This document shows, one piece after another, positions 1 through 5,271 of a DNA stretch of 6,548 nt (position 1 is the first letter of the stretch; each line of letters begins with the position of its first letter). The notes beneath the pieces are model-generated. The model was not told the origin of the DNA. It was given only the letters and a program-made list of their open reading frames with translations, and made no database searches. Made by a program: the position numbers and the translations under genes. The stretch lies in the NCBI GenBank assembly GCA_003649495.1, contig QMRZ01000088.1:1-6548 (forward strand), read 5' to 3'. The DNA is from Thermoprotei archaeon. GTDB lineage: Archaea > Thermoproteota > Thermoprotei > Thermofilales > Thermofilaceae.

Positions 1-744
1 AGGTCTGGGTACCCAGACCTCTTGGGCCTGGCTTCCATGGTGGGCTTCCTGCTACTCCTGACGTATCTGGAGAGCATGAGGATAGAGATACCGGTGGCAG
101 CCGCCAGGTACGGGGGGATTAGGGCCAGGATCCCACTGAAATTCCTATACGTCTCCAACCTGCCCGTGATCCTGGTGTCAGCTCTGTACGCGAACCTCTT
201 CATGGTGGCTAGGGCCGTGTGGAGCAGGTATAATCCGGACAACTCCAACCCGTGGCTAAACGTGTTCGCGATGTTTAACGCCACTAACGGCAGGCTCGTC
301 CCCCTGAAGCCCTCACTCATATATTACCTGACGCCCCCGAGGACCGTGTGGGCCGCCTACCAGGACCCCGTGCACGTCGTGGTCTATACCGCCGTGTTTG
401 TGGCCCTGTGCATCGCCTTCGCCCTAGTGTGGGTAGCTGCGGCGGGCATGGATCCGGCAAGCCAGGCTGAGCAGCTAGTTAAGGCCGAGCTACAGGTACC
501 TGGCTTCAGGTCCTCAACTAGGATACTGGAGGCAATGCTCAGGACTTACATATGGCCCCTCACCGTGCTGAGTGGAGCCATAGTCGGCCTCATAGCAGTG
601 GTGAGCGACCTGCTCGGCACGCTGGGCTCCGGCATAGGGATCCTGCTGACAGTCGGCATACTGGTGCAGTACCAGCAGCTGCTAGCACGAGAGCAGCTAA
701 TCGAGATGCACCCGGTGCTGAGCAGGCTACTGAGCACCAAGTAG
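1..744 (+). CDS. secY: Protein translocase subunit SecY, C-terminal half (5' end outside the window)
   Basis: SecY is the pore-forming subunit of the Sec61/SecYEG channel that moves proteins across or into the cytoplasmic membrane. The frame is open from base 1 without a start, and 247 codons remain before TAG; full archaeal SecY is roughly 430-470 residues, so this is about the last half. Family marks are visible. A helix at fragment residues 7-23 is followed by the cytosolic 6/7 loop (ESMRIEIPVAAARYGGIRAR), whose arginines contact the ribosome. A helix beginning LYVSNLPVILVSALYAN comes next. The 8/9 cytosolic loop carries VPGFRSSTRILE, and the last two helices include GTLGSGIGILLTVGILVQYQ. 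The in-frame TTG at 22 and ATG at 37 lie within this conserved region and are not the true start. The last 18 bases overlap a convergent gene. No adenylate kinase gene follows, although adk often does in archaea. The identification is firm. Confidence 0.95.
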   Translation, partial: RSGYPDLLGLASMVGFLLLLTYLESMRIEIPVAAARYGGIRARIPLKFLYVSNLPVILVSALYANLFMVARAVWSRYNPDNSNPWLNVFAMFNATNGRLVPLKPSLIYYLTPPRTVWAAYQDPVHVVVYTAVFVALCIAFALVWVAAAGMDPASQAEQLVKAELQVPGFRSSTRILEAMLRTYIWPLTVLSGAIVGLIAVVSDLLGTLGSGIGILLTVGILVQYQQLLAREQLIEMHPVLSRLLSTK

Positions 745-1155
745 CCGGGCTAGCGCCCCGCTAGCAAGGGTCACCAGCTCATCCAGGTGAGGGGAGGCCA
801 GGACGGCCATCACCACAAGCGCTAGTATAAGGCTCATGCCGCCGAGCACTGGTGCAACAGCCCAGAGGAGGGGGATGAGCAGGACAGCGTCGGCCACTAA
901 GGTCACCTCAAGCAGAACGAGCCTCAAGCGCTCAGCCGCCCGTCGTGAGTTCAGGTAACTAAGCATGCCCGAGGTGGCGCTGTAGACCTCAATAGCGACG
1001 GCGGTCAGAAACATTGATGCCACGAGGGGCCTCAGTGGGATGCCTGCAGAGACCTCAGCTGCCAGTGGTATGAAGACTGTGAGGGAGAAGAGCCATATTA
1101 AGAAGGCCGTCAGATAGCCCCCCAAAGCCCTTGAGAGCCCGTCAGGCACGCCCAT
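727..1155 (-). CDS. Small four-helix membrane protein of unknown function, paralogue of its upstream neighbour
   Basis: I do not recognise the family. The 142-residue product has about four hydrophobic segments (near residues 12-31, 39-60, 79-101 and 103-120), so it should sit in the membrane. It has no signal peptide cleavage site or catalytic motif I can name. Residues 27-41 read VFIPLAAE, a short turn, then GIPL. The preceding gene has the same motif at residues 43-58 in the same place between helices 1 and 2, so I infer the two are paralogues. ATG at 1155 is chosen because GAGGTGG at 1167-1161 lies five bases before it; a GTG at 1164 falls inside that site. The gene lies 48 bases after its neighbour on the same strand, probably as one transcript. 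Its 3' end overlaps secY by 18 bases. The hydrophobic pattern and ribosome site support a real gene, but the function is unknown. Confidence 0.75.
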   Translation of the reverse strand: MGVPDGLSRALGGYLTAFLIWLFSLTVFIPLAAEVSAGIPLRPLVASMFLTAVAIEVYSATSGMLSYLNSRRAAERLRLVLLEVTLVADAVLLIPLLWAVAPVLGGMSLILALVVMAVLASPHLDELVTLASGALARLLGAQ

Positions 1156-1160
1156 TCTCG

Positions 1161-1167
1161 CCACCTC
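1161..1167 (-). promoter_or_regulatory. Ribosome binding site that fixes the start of the 142-residue membrane protein
   Basis: Read on the minus strand, GAGGTGG matches the anti-Shine-Dalgarno end of archaeal 16S rRNA and stands five bases before the ATG at 1155. The alternative GTG start at 1164 lies within this element, so it would have no binding site of its own. Confidence 0.6.
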
Positions 1168-1203
1168 TAACCGCAGCTCAGCGGCGTGGAGGAGGCGTAC
1201 TGG

Positions 1204-1782
1204 CTACTGCTCGTCATTCCCCCTCCCACCCGTCATTCTGGACTCCAGCTTCTCAGCCCACTCCCTAGCGTAGTACTCGGCTAGTCTCGAGAAGGCCCTC
1301 CCGGCCCTAACCAGGGTGAATATAGCCCACACAGATATCGCCAGCAGCGTGATCGCTGAGAGCGCGGGGTGCAGCATGTTGAGGAACTCCTTGAAGAGTG
1401 TGAAGAGCAGGGCTGCTATCGCAACGTAGAGAATGCTCCTCAGCCCAACTCTATAGTTCTCGACTTCCTCCTCACTGGCTCGCCGCCTAGCTCCAAACTC
1501 GTACGCGGCGTACGTGGCAGCCGCGTCCACCAGGTCTAGGCACTCCCTAGCGATGCCCATTATCAATAGGGCTACGGCGATCAGCATTATGATGCTTATC
1601 AGCTGGGGCAGTGGGATCCCGAACAGCGCGTACTCGGCTGAGAGAGGGATGAACACGTACTTTGTGAAGGCCCACAGGAGGACTACTATACCGATATTCA
1701 CGAGGACCTTTGGGGCGCTCTCCCTCAGCTCCCTAATAGTGGATACGTAGGCCTCCCTGGCCCTCTCCTCCACATCATCCAT
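1204..1782 (-). CDS. Four-helix membrane protein of unknown function, first gene of a two-gene unit
   Basis: I do not recognise the family. With the ATG at 1782 the product has 192 residues. It has a charged N-terminal helix (MDDVEERAREAY onward), hydrophobic segments near residues 26-47, 57-78, 113-134 and 140-158, a charged linker at about 97-111 (GARRRASEEEVENYR), and a hydrophilic C-terminal tail from about 159. VFIPLSAE followed by GIPL between helices 1 and 2 matches the downstream gene, pointing to an old tandem duplication. This copy adds the N-terminal helix, a longer linker and the tail. The frame stays open to 1947, but that extension would cross the divergent control region and overlap the HTH gene's start, and its sequence looks non-coding. 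GTG at 1794 is another possible start. No strong ribosome site precedes the ATG, which would fit a nearly leaderless transcript. There is no recognisable active site; a structural, scaffold or stress role is possible but unsupported. Confidence 0.78.
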   Translation of the reverse strand: MDDVEERAREAYVSTIRELRESAPKVLVNIGIVVLLWAFTKYVFIPLSAEYALFGIPLPQLISIIMLIAVALLIMGIARECLDLVDAAATYAAYEFGARRRASEEEVENYRVGLRSILYVAIAALLFTLFKEFLNMLHPALSAITLLAISVWAIFTLVRAGRAFSRLAEYYAREWAEKLESRMTGGRGNDEQ

Positions 1783-1824
1783 ACCAGCCGCCACTCGAGG
1801 AACGGGCCCTGTAATAAGAAGTAT

Positions 1825-1858
1825 TCGGCGCCTACAGACTCTCTTTAACCGGCGCCGA
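1825..1858. repeat. Perfect 8-base inverted repeat in the divergent promoter region (candidate operator)
   Basis: TCGGCGCC at 1825-1832 and GGCGCCGA at 1851-1858 are exact reverse complements separated by 18 bases. They flank an AT-richer stretch that reads GGTTAAAGAG on the minus strand, a possible TATA box for the membrane-protein pair. A dimeric repressor bound here would cover both sides of that box, and the neighbouring HTH protein is an obvious candidate. The operator role is inference; the repeat itself is plain in the sequence. Confidence 0.55.
1842..1851 (-). promoter_or_regulatory. Possible TATA box for the minus-strand membrane-protein pair
   Basis: The minus strand reads GGTTAAAGAG here. 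Transcription would begin near 1820, giving a leader of about 40 bases to the ATG at 1782. A weaker alternative, CTTATTAC near 1812-1819, would start transcription near 1791 and give a nearly leaderless message. The sequence does not decide between them. Confidence 0.35.
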
Positions 1859-1892
1859 GTAGTAGGCGAAAGTTTCAGAGTGGTAGAAAAGC

Positions 1893-1913
1893 AGATATAA
1901 GTGCTCTTTAAAT
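1893..1913 (+). promoter_or_regulatory. TATA-like boxes for the winged-helix gene
   Basis: Two AT-rich boxes lie in tandem: GATATAAG at about 1893-1900 and CTTTAAAT at 1906-1913. Using the usual archaeal spacing of about 26 bases, they predict transcription starts near 1922 and 1936, just before the TTG start at 1949. The second box begins a few bases after the most upstream in-frame GTG (1901), which argues against translation starting there. Confidence 0.5.
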
Positions 1914-1938
1914 GTATATCCCCCGAAGATAACAAAAA

Positions 1939-1945
1939 GGTGATC
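1939..1945 (+). promoter_or_regulatory. Ribosome binding site that fixes a TTG start for the winged-helix protein
   Basis: GGTGATC is a seven-base match to the complement of the archaeal 16S 3' end. GGTGAT ends four bases before TTG at 1949. The same element, GGGGTGAT, stands three bases before the rpl2 ATG in this window, so the geometry is repeated. A GTG at 1940 lies inside the site. Confidence 0.55.
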
Positions 1946-1948
1946 AAA

Positions 1949-2167
1949 TTGCCCAGGAGGACTACGGCTCAGGTCTTAGAAAGGAAGGAGAAGATCCTGA
2001 AGCTCTTGAGGGATCGGGGGGAGGTCCCTACATCCACGATAGTTAGAGAGCTAGGCATAAGCCACTCTCAGGCCTTCTACGTGTTAAGGCTCCTCCTGAG
2101 AGAGGGCAAGGTGAGAGAGATAAAGAGGGGGAAGGTCGCGTACTGGGCCCTGGCTGAGGGCAGCTGA
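1949..2167 (+). CDS. Small winged-helix DNA-binding protein (putative transcription regulator)
   Basis: The 72-residue product is essentially one winged helix-turn-helix domain. Helix 1 spans about 9-21 (VLERKEKILKLLR). The turn and helix 2 run from about 26 to 35, with T28-STIVRELG typical of the second helix. The recognition helix is about 38-51 (SHSQAFYVLRLLLR), and the wing is a basic hairpin at 53-68 ending in YWAL. There is no ligand-binding or dimerisation extension, so it is shorter than ArsR or MarR proteins and resembles the stand-alone small wHTH proteins common in Crenarchaeota. The start is TTG at 1949, on the strength of GGTGATC just upstream. It is divergent from the membrane-protein pair, sharing a control region that holds an inverted repeat, so it may repress that pair and itself; that is inference. 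It could instead act elsewhere in the genome. The domain call is secure. Confidence 0.85.
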   Translation: MPRRTTAQVLERKEKILKLLRDRGEVPTSTIVRELGISHSQAFYVLRLLLREGKVREIKRGKVAYWALAEGS

Positions 2168-2175
2168 GGGAGAAG

Positions 2176-2183
2176 GTTAATAA
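2176..2183 (+). promoter_or_regulatory. TATA-like box upstream of the tiny ORF and methyltransferase gene
   Basis: GTTAATAA sits about 26 bases before a predicted transcription start near 2205. That is just ahead of the small ORF (GTG 2209 or ATG 2218). For the methyltransferase alone it would leave a leader of roughly 120 bases, long for a crenarchaeal message. This favours a bicistronic transcript that includes the small ORF. Confidence 0.45.
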
Positions 2184-2217
2184 GGGCGCTGCAGCGCGGA
2201 GAGCTACGGTGGAGGAA

Positions 2218-2316
2218 ATGGGTGGCAGGCAAAGGACCTCGATATTCTTTGACGTGGAGAAAGAGTCAAGCCAGAGCAAGAAGAGCTCGAGGAAGGGCAG
2301 GAGGGAGAGGCGCTAG
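2218..2316 (+). CDS. Candidate tiny basic protein of 32 residues, unrecognised
   Basis: The frame from ATG 2218 encodes 32 residues: MGGRQRTSIFFDVEKES, then a tail made almost entirely of serine, lysine, arginine and glutamine that ends GRRERR. A GTG at 2209 in the same frame would add three residues (VEE). In favour of a real gene: a TATA-like box at 2176-2183, a start close to the predicted transcription start, GGAGG at 2211-2215, and a stop only seven bases before the methyltransferase start, as in an operon. Against: it is very short, GGAGG is only two bases from the ATG, and I know no homologue. If real, the basic tail suggests RNA or ribosome contact, in keeping with the neighbours. It could instead be an untranslated leader of the methyltransferase message. 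Confidence 0.4.
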   Translation: MGGRQRTSIFFDVEKESSQSKKSSRKGRRERR

Positions 2317-2323
2317 AGGCTAG

Positions 2324-3163
2324 ATGAGGCATGGGGAGCATAGGAAGCCTCCTCCCCCTCCCTCCATAAGGAGGAGGGTGGTCATACCCTCCACTATCTT
2401 CCTCGGAGAAGACGCTAGGCTAAGCACTCTCAGGCTGGGCTTGCTGGCGAGGTACTTGGCCATATTCAGGGTTGAGGAGGTGCTGGTGTTCGGGGAGGGG
2501 CGTGAGAGGGACTTCGTAGTTGATGTATTGAGGTACGCGGAGACGCCACAGTACCTCCGTAGGAGGATTGTACCGTTGAAGCCCACCCTGCGGTACGCTG
2601 GCGTCATACCGCCTCTCCAGGCGCCGCATCACCCAGCGTCGCCGGGGGGGAGGGGCTTTACCCCCGAGTTTAGGGATGGCGTGGTCCTGGGAGTGGCTGG
2701 CGAGTGGCTGCTGGTGGACGCTGGCCTTGGAGAGCCCTTGAGAGTGCGGGGGAGGGCGCGGGTTGGCGACAGGGTGACTCTGAGGCTCAGCAGGGGGGTA
2801 GAGGTGGTGGATAGGAGCGTTGTGCCCTACTACTGGGGCTACGAGGTTAGGGCTGTGGCGAGCCTGCGTGATGCTGTCGAGGCCTGTAGAGGCTTCTTAA
2901 GGGTGGCTACCTCGAGGAAGGGCGAGCCGATCAGGAGGGTAGCGGGCAGGCTGGTGAGGGAGGCTAGGGAGAGGGGGGCGATCGCACTATTCTTCGGCGA
3001 GAGGGAGAGGGGGCTCTTTGAACTGGCGGAAGATGAGGGCCTCGATGTTCACGAGTGCTTTGACTACATAGTGAACCTAGTTCCCCAGCAGGGCACGTAC
3101 ACCATTAGGACAGAGGAGGCGGTGCCGATAGCCCTCTCCATCATCGACTTACTCCTGGACTAG
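2324..3163 (+). CDS. SPOUT-class RNA methyltransferase (MTH1/COG2106 type; putative RNA uridine-N3 methyltransferase)
   Basis: This 279-residue protein matches the archaeal/eukaryal SPOUT family typified by Methanothermobacter MTH1 and human SPOUT1/C9orf114 (Pfam Methyltrn_RNA_3). These are knotted SAM-dependent methyltransferases with an OB-like insertion. Domain order: first half of the SPOUT fold at about 19-95, with the family signature TPQYLRR at 74-80 and GVIPPLQAPHHP at 93-104; OB-like insert at about 112-168; YYWGYEVR at 169-176 returning to the SPOUT fold; then the knot, with FFGERERGL (223-231) and LVPQQGTYTIRTEEA (252-266), where SAM should bind. The uridine-N3 name is a database-style prediction and the RNA target is unknown. 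ATG 2324 is preceded by AGAGG with four bases between, like the rpl3 start. GTG 2378 is an alternative, with GGAGGAG just before it. The gene lies 51 bases before rpl3, a common archaeal arrangement that suggests an rRNA or ribosome link. Confidence 0.9.
   Translation: MRHGEHRKPPPPPSIRRRVVIPSTIFLGEDARLSTLRLGLLARYLAIFRVEEVLVFGEGRERDFVVDVLRYAETPQYLRRRIVPLKPTLRYAGVIPPLQAPHHPASPGGRGFTPEFRDGVVLGVAGEWLLVDAGLGEPLRVRGRARVGDRVTLRLSRGVEVVDRSVVPYYWGYEVRAVASLRDAVEACRGFLRVATSRKGEPIRRVAGRLVREARERGAIALFFGERERGLFELAEDEGLDVHECFDYIVNLVPQQGTYTIRTEEAVPIALSIIDLLLD
2348..2377 (+). repeat. Inverted repeat near the start of the methyltransferase gene
   Basis: CCTCCTCC at 2348-2355 is the exact reverse complement of GGAGGAGG at 2370-2377. 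A shorter stem, CCTCC (2361-2365) with GGAGG (2370-2374), has a four-base loop. The pyrimidine side encodes the run of five prolines at residues 9-13. The purine side is a strong ribosome-site match just before an in-frame GTG at 2378, so folding would hide an internal start. That regulatory reading is inference. Confidence 0.4.
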
Positions 3164-3176
3164 GCTCGCGTAAAGG

Positions 3177-3184
3177 TTTAAAAG
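3177..3184 (+). promoter_or_regulatory. Promoter (TATA box) of the rpl3 ribosomal operon
   Basis: TTTAAAAG is preceded by a purine-rich TAAAGG that could serve as the TFB recognition element. Transcription is predicted near 3206, about nine bases before the rpl3 ATG. GGAGAGG at 3204-3210 would lie at or next to the transcript end. The box starts only 14 bases after the methyltransferase stop, so readthrough from that gene may add to expression. Confidence 0.65.
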
Positions 3185-3214
3185 CGGGCTGCCAGCTGTT
3201 GCTGGAGAGGCATC

Positions 3215-4228
3215 ATGGCGAAGCACCATAACCCGCGTCGGGGCTCAATGGGGTACTACCCGAGGAAGAGGGCGCGCAGCATAGTTGCTAGAGTGAGGAC
3301 TTGGGTGGACGTGGGCAAGCCACAGTTACTAGGCTTCGCTGGCTACAAGGTGGGGACTCTGCATGTAGTAAAAGTGGAGGATAACCCCAACAGCCCATTC
3401 TACGGCCAGGAGGTCGTGAAGGTGGCAACTGTCGTGGAGACGCCGCCGCTCCGCGTGCTCGCTGTGAGGGCTTACGAGAGGACTCCCTACGGGCTCAGGA
3501 GCCTAGTCGAGGTGTGGGCTAAGGAGCTCCCAAAGGACCTTGAGAGGGTGTTCACTGTGCCTAAGAGGGAGGTGCATGAGGAGCAGATGAGGAGGCTGGA
3601 GGAGGTGAGAAGCAGGATTGCGGAGGTGCGCGTGATAGTGGCTATGCAGCCCCGGAGGGCGGGGATACACAAGAAGAAGCCTGAAGTGTTCGAGGTGAAG
3701 GTGGGCGGGTCTCCAGAGGAGGCGCTCAACTACGCGCTCAGCATCTTGGGCAAGGAGGTGGAAGTGCGTGACGTGTTCTCGGAGGGCCAGTACGTGGACG
3801 TGATCTCCATCACGAAGGGCAAGGGCTTCCAGGGCGTGATCAAGAGGTTCGGGGTAAAGGAGATGCCGCGCTGGCACAAGCACAGGAAGGGCAGCAGGAG
3901 GATAGGGAGCGTGGGACCGCAGAAGCCGGCGATAATGTTCACGACTCCCTTCCCAGGCCAGCTAGGCTTCCACCAGAGGACGGAGTACAATAAGAGGATT
4001 CTGAAGATAGGGGACGTGTCTGAGGACGACATAAACCCTGCTGGTGGCTGGCCCCACTACGGGCTTGTTAGGAGTACTTACGTCCTCCTAGAGGGCACGG
4101 TGCCCGGCCCGCCGAAGAGGCTCGTGAAGATGAGGTTCCCTGTCAGGCCTAGGAGAGAGGTCAGGGAGGAGCCTAAGATCGTGTACATCAGCACTAAGCC
4201 CATAGCAGAGGGTGGTGGAAGTGGATAA
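3215..4228 (+). CDS. rpl3: 50S ribosomal protein L3 (uL3)
   Basis: uL3 is an early-assembling large-subunit protein whose internal extension reaches towards the peptidyl-transferase centre. The 337-residue length is normal for archaea and longer than bacterial L3 (about 210). The N-terminus MAKHHNPRRGSMGYYPRKRA is the archaeal/eukaryal form. KGKGFQGVIKRFGVKEMPRW begins near residue 202. It is followed by a basic loop (HKHRKGSRRIGSVGPQKPA) and GQLGFHQRTEYNKRILKIG, the conserved central extension. The ATG at 3215 follows GGAGAGG by four bases, and the N-terminus matches the family, so the start is secure. This is the first gene of the ribosomal run; its stop overlaps the rpl4 start (GTGGATAA if GTG 4221 is used), suggesting coupled translation. 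Confidence 0.97.
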   Translation: MAKHHNPRRGSMGYYPRKRARSIVARVRTWVDVGKPQLLGFAGYKVGTLHVVKVEDNPNSPFYGQEVVKVATVVETPPLRVLAVRAYERTPYGLRSLVEVWAKELPKDLERVFTVPKREVHEEQMRRLEEVRSRIAEVRVIVAMQPRRAGIHKKKPEVFEVKVGGSPEEALNYALSILGKEVEVRDVFSEGQYVDVISITKGKGFQGVIKRFGVKEMPRWHKHRKGSRRIGSVGPQKPAIMFTTPFPGQLGFHQRTEYNKRILKIGDVSEDDINPAGGWPHYGLVRSTYVLLEGTVPGPPKRLVKMRFPVRPRREVREEPKIVYISTKPIAEGGGSG

Positions 4229-5021
4229 GGTGGTTAACGTCTACGACCTCGAGGGAAATGTTGTGGACACGATCACCCTACCCCCCATCTTCTCAGCCCC
4301 GGTCAGGCCAGACCTCATCAGGAGGGCAGTGCTAGCCCTACTCACCTCGCGGCTCCAGCCGAAGGGCACTAACCCCCTAGCTGGGAAGAGGACCACAGCT
4401 GAGAGCTGGGGCGTCGGCTACGGCGTGGCGAGGGTCCCGAGGATCAAGGGGGGCACTAGAGCTGCCCTAGTCCCGCAGGCCGTGGGTGGGCGGCGCGCCC
4501 ACCCGCCCAGGGTCGATAAGAAGATCAGGGAGTACATCAATGAGAAGGAGAAGAGGCTGGCGACTGTCTCAGCCCTGGCCGCTACCGCCGACCCCATGTT
4601 CGTGGGGAGGAGGGGGCACCGCATCGAGGCGGTCAAGCAGATCCCACCCATAGTGGTGGACGAGCTGGAGGAAATCTCGAGGACAAGTGAGGTGAGGAGG
4701 GTGTTAGCTGCGCTGGGGCTGTGGGATGATGTCATGAGAGCGGCGAGGGGTAGGAGAGTGAGGGCTGGTAAGGGTAAGATGAGGGGAAGGCGGTACAAGA
4801 CTCCTAAGAGCCTGTTGATAGTGGTGGCGCGCGACGCTGGCATCAGGCTGGCTGCCCGCAACCTGCCCGGCGTGGATGTTACCACAGCCAGGATGCTCAA
4901 CGTGGTGGACTTGGCGCCGGGGGGCCACCCCGGGAGGCTCACACTATACACGGTGTCCGCAATCGAAGAGCTAGCCAAGAGGTTTGAGGAGGTGGTCGTA
5001 TGGAACCCGCTCGCATTATAA
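4221..5021 (+). CDS. rpl4: 50S ribosomal protein L4 (uL4, formerly L4e/L1e)
   Basis: uL4 binds 23S rRNA, and its long basic loop lines the constriction of the nascent-peptide exit tunnel. The product is about 266 residues, the usual archaeal size. Near the N-terminus, LEGNVVDTITLPPIFSAPVR leads into PDLIRRAVLALLTSRLQPKG. The tunnel loop runs from about residue 51 to 100, with NPLAGKRTTAESWGVGYGVA and GGRRAHPPR. A basic stretch RGRRVRAGKGKMRGRRYKTP comes later, followed by NLPGVDV. Several in-frame GTG codons could start it (4212, 4215, 4221, 4230). I choose 4221 because GGTGGT at 4211-4216 stands four bases upstream, the spacing seen at other starts here. A start at 4212 would give 269 residues. 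It overlaps the rpl3 stop by eight bases (from 4221) and the rpl23 start by 22. Confidence 0.95.
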   Translation: MDKVVNVYDLEGNVVDTITLPPIFSAPVRPDLIRRAVLALLTSRLQPKGTNPLAGKRTTAESWGVGYGVARVPRIKGGTRAALVPQAVGGRRAHPPRVDKKIREYINEKEKRLATVSALAATADPMFVGRRGHRIEAVKQIPPIVVDELEEISRTSEVRRVLAALGLWDDVMRAARGRRVRAGKGKMRGRRYKTPKSLLIVVARDAGIRLAARNLPGVDVTTARMLNVVDLAPGGHPGRLTLYTVSAIEELAKRFEEVVVWNPLAL

Positions 5022-5260
5022 TTAGGCCCCACGTGACCGAGAAGACGCTGATGCTAGCTGAGAAGAACAACGTGTTAACGCTGATAGTGGACCTGAAGGC
5101 TAATAAGCCTCAGATAAGGGAAGCCGTGGAGAAGATGTTTGGAGTGAAGGTGGTGAAGGTCAATACCCTGATAACGCCCAGGGGGGAGAAGAAGGCCTAC
5201 GTCAAGCTAGCGCCTGAGTATAGCGCGCTCGACGTCCTGAGCAGGATGGGCGTGATCTAG
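5000..5260 (+). CDS. rpl23: 50S ribosomal protein L23 (uL23)
   Basis: uL23 sits at the mouth of the exit tunnel, where it docks signal recognition particle and the SecY/Sec61 channel. The 86-residue length is typical of archaea, which have a compact form with only the globular core. The opening IIIRPHVTEKT is the family signature, and KNNVLTLIVDLKANKPQIRE is followed by AVEKMFGVKVVKVNTLITPR and GEKKAYVKL. The ATG at 5000 lies inside the end of rpl4 (22-base overlap) and follows GAGGAGGTGG at 4986-4995, a strong ribosome site about four bases upstream, so the start is secure. The overlap suggests translational coupling with uL4. Confidence 0.97.
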   Translation: MEPARIIIRPHVTEKTLMLAEKNNVLTLIVDLKANKPQIREAVEKMFGVKVVKVNTLITPRGEKKAYVKLAPEYSALDVLSRMGVI

Positions 5261-5268
5261 GGGGTGAT
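5261..5268 (+). promoter_or_regulatory. Strong ribosome binding site of rpl2
   Basis: GGGGTGAT fills the short gap between the rpl23 stop and the rpl2 ATG at 5272, leaving three bases. It serves here as an internal standard for judging other starts in the window, such as GGTGATC before the TTG of the winged-helix gene. Confidence 0.7.
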
Positions 5269-5271
5269 AGC

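Noticed and set aside
1156..1164. GTG at 1164 as the start of the 142-residue membrane protein
   Set aside because: It falls within the ribosome binding site GAGGTGG that serves the ATG at 1155.
1783..1947. Minus-strand extension of the 192-residue membrane protein to an upstream start at 1947
   Set aside because: It would add 55 residues with no coding character, run through the divergent control region and its inverted repeat, and overlap the TATA boxes and ribosome site of the opposite gene.
1901..1948. GTG at 1901 as the start of the winged-helix protein
   Set aside because: The TATA-like box at 1906-1913 would then lie inside the coding region. GGTGATC directly upstream supports TTG at 1949.
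3487..4032. Three open frames opposite rpl3
   Set aside because: They overlap each other and a certain ribosomal gene, and show only low-complexity Ser/Leu/His-rich sequence expected of shadow frames.
4418..5032. Long open frame of 204 codons on the minus strand across rpl4
   Set aside because: It lies wholly opposite rpl4 and the start of rpl23, which are unmistakable. Its composition is that of a reversed G+C-rich coding strand and it has no recognisable domain.
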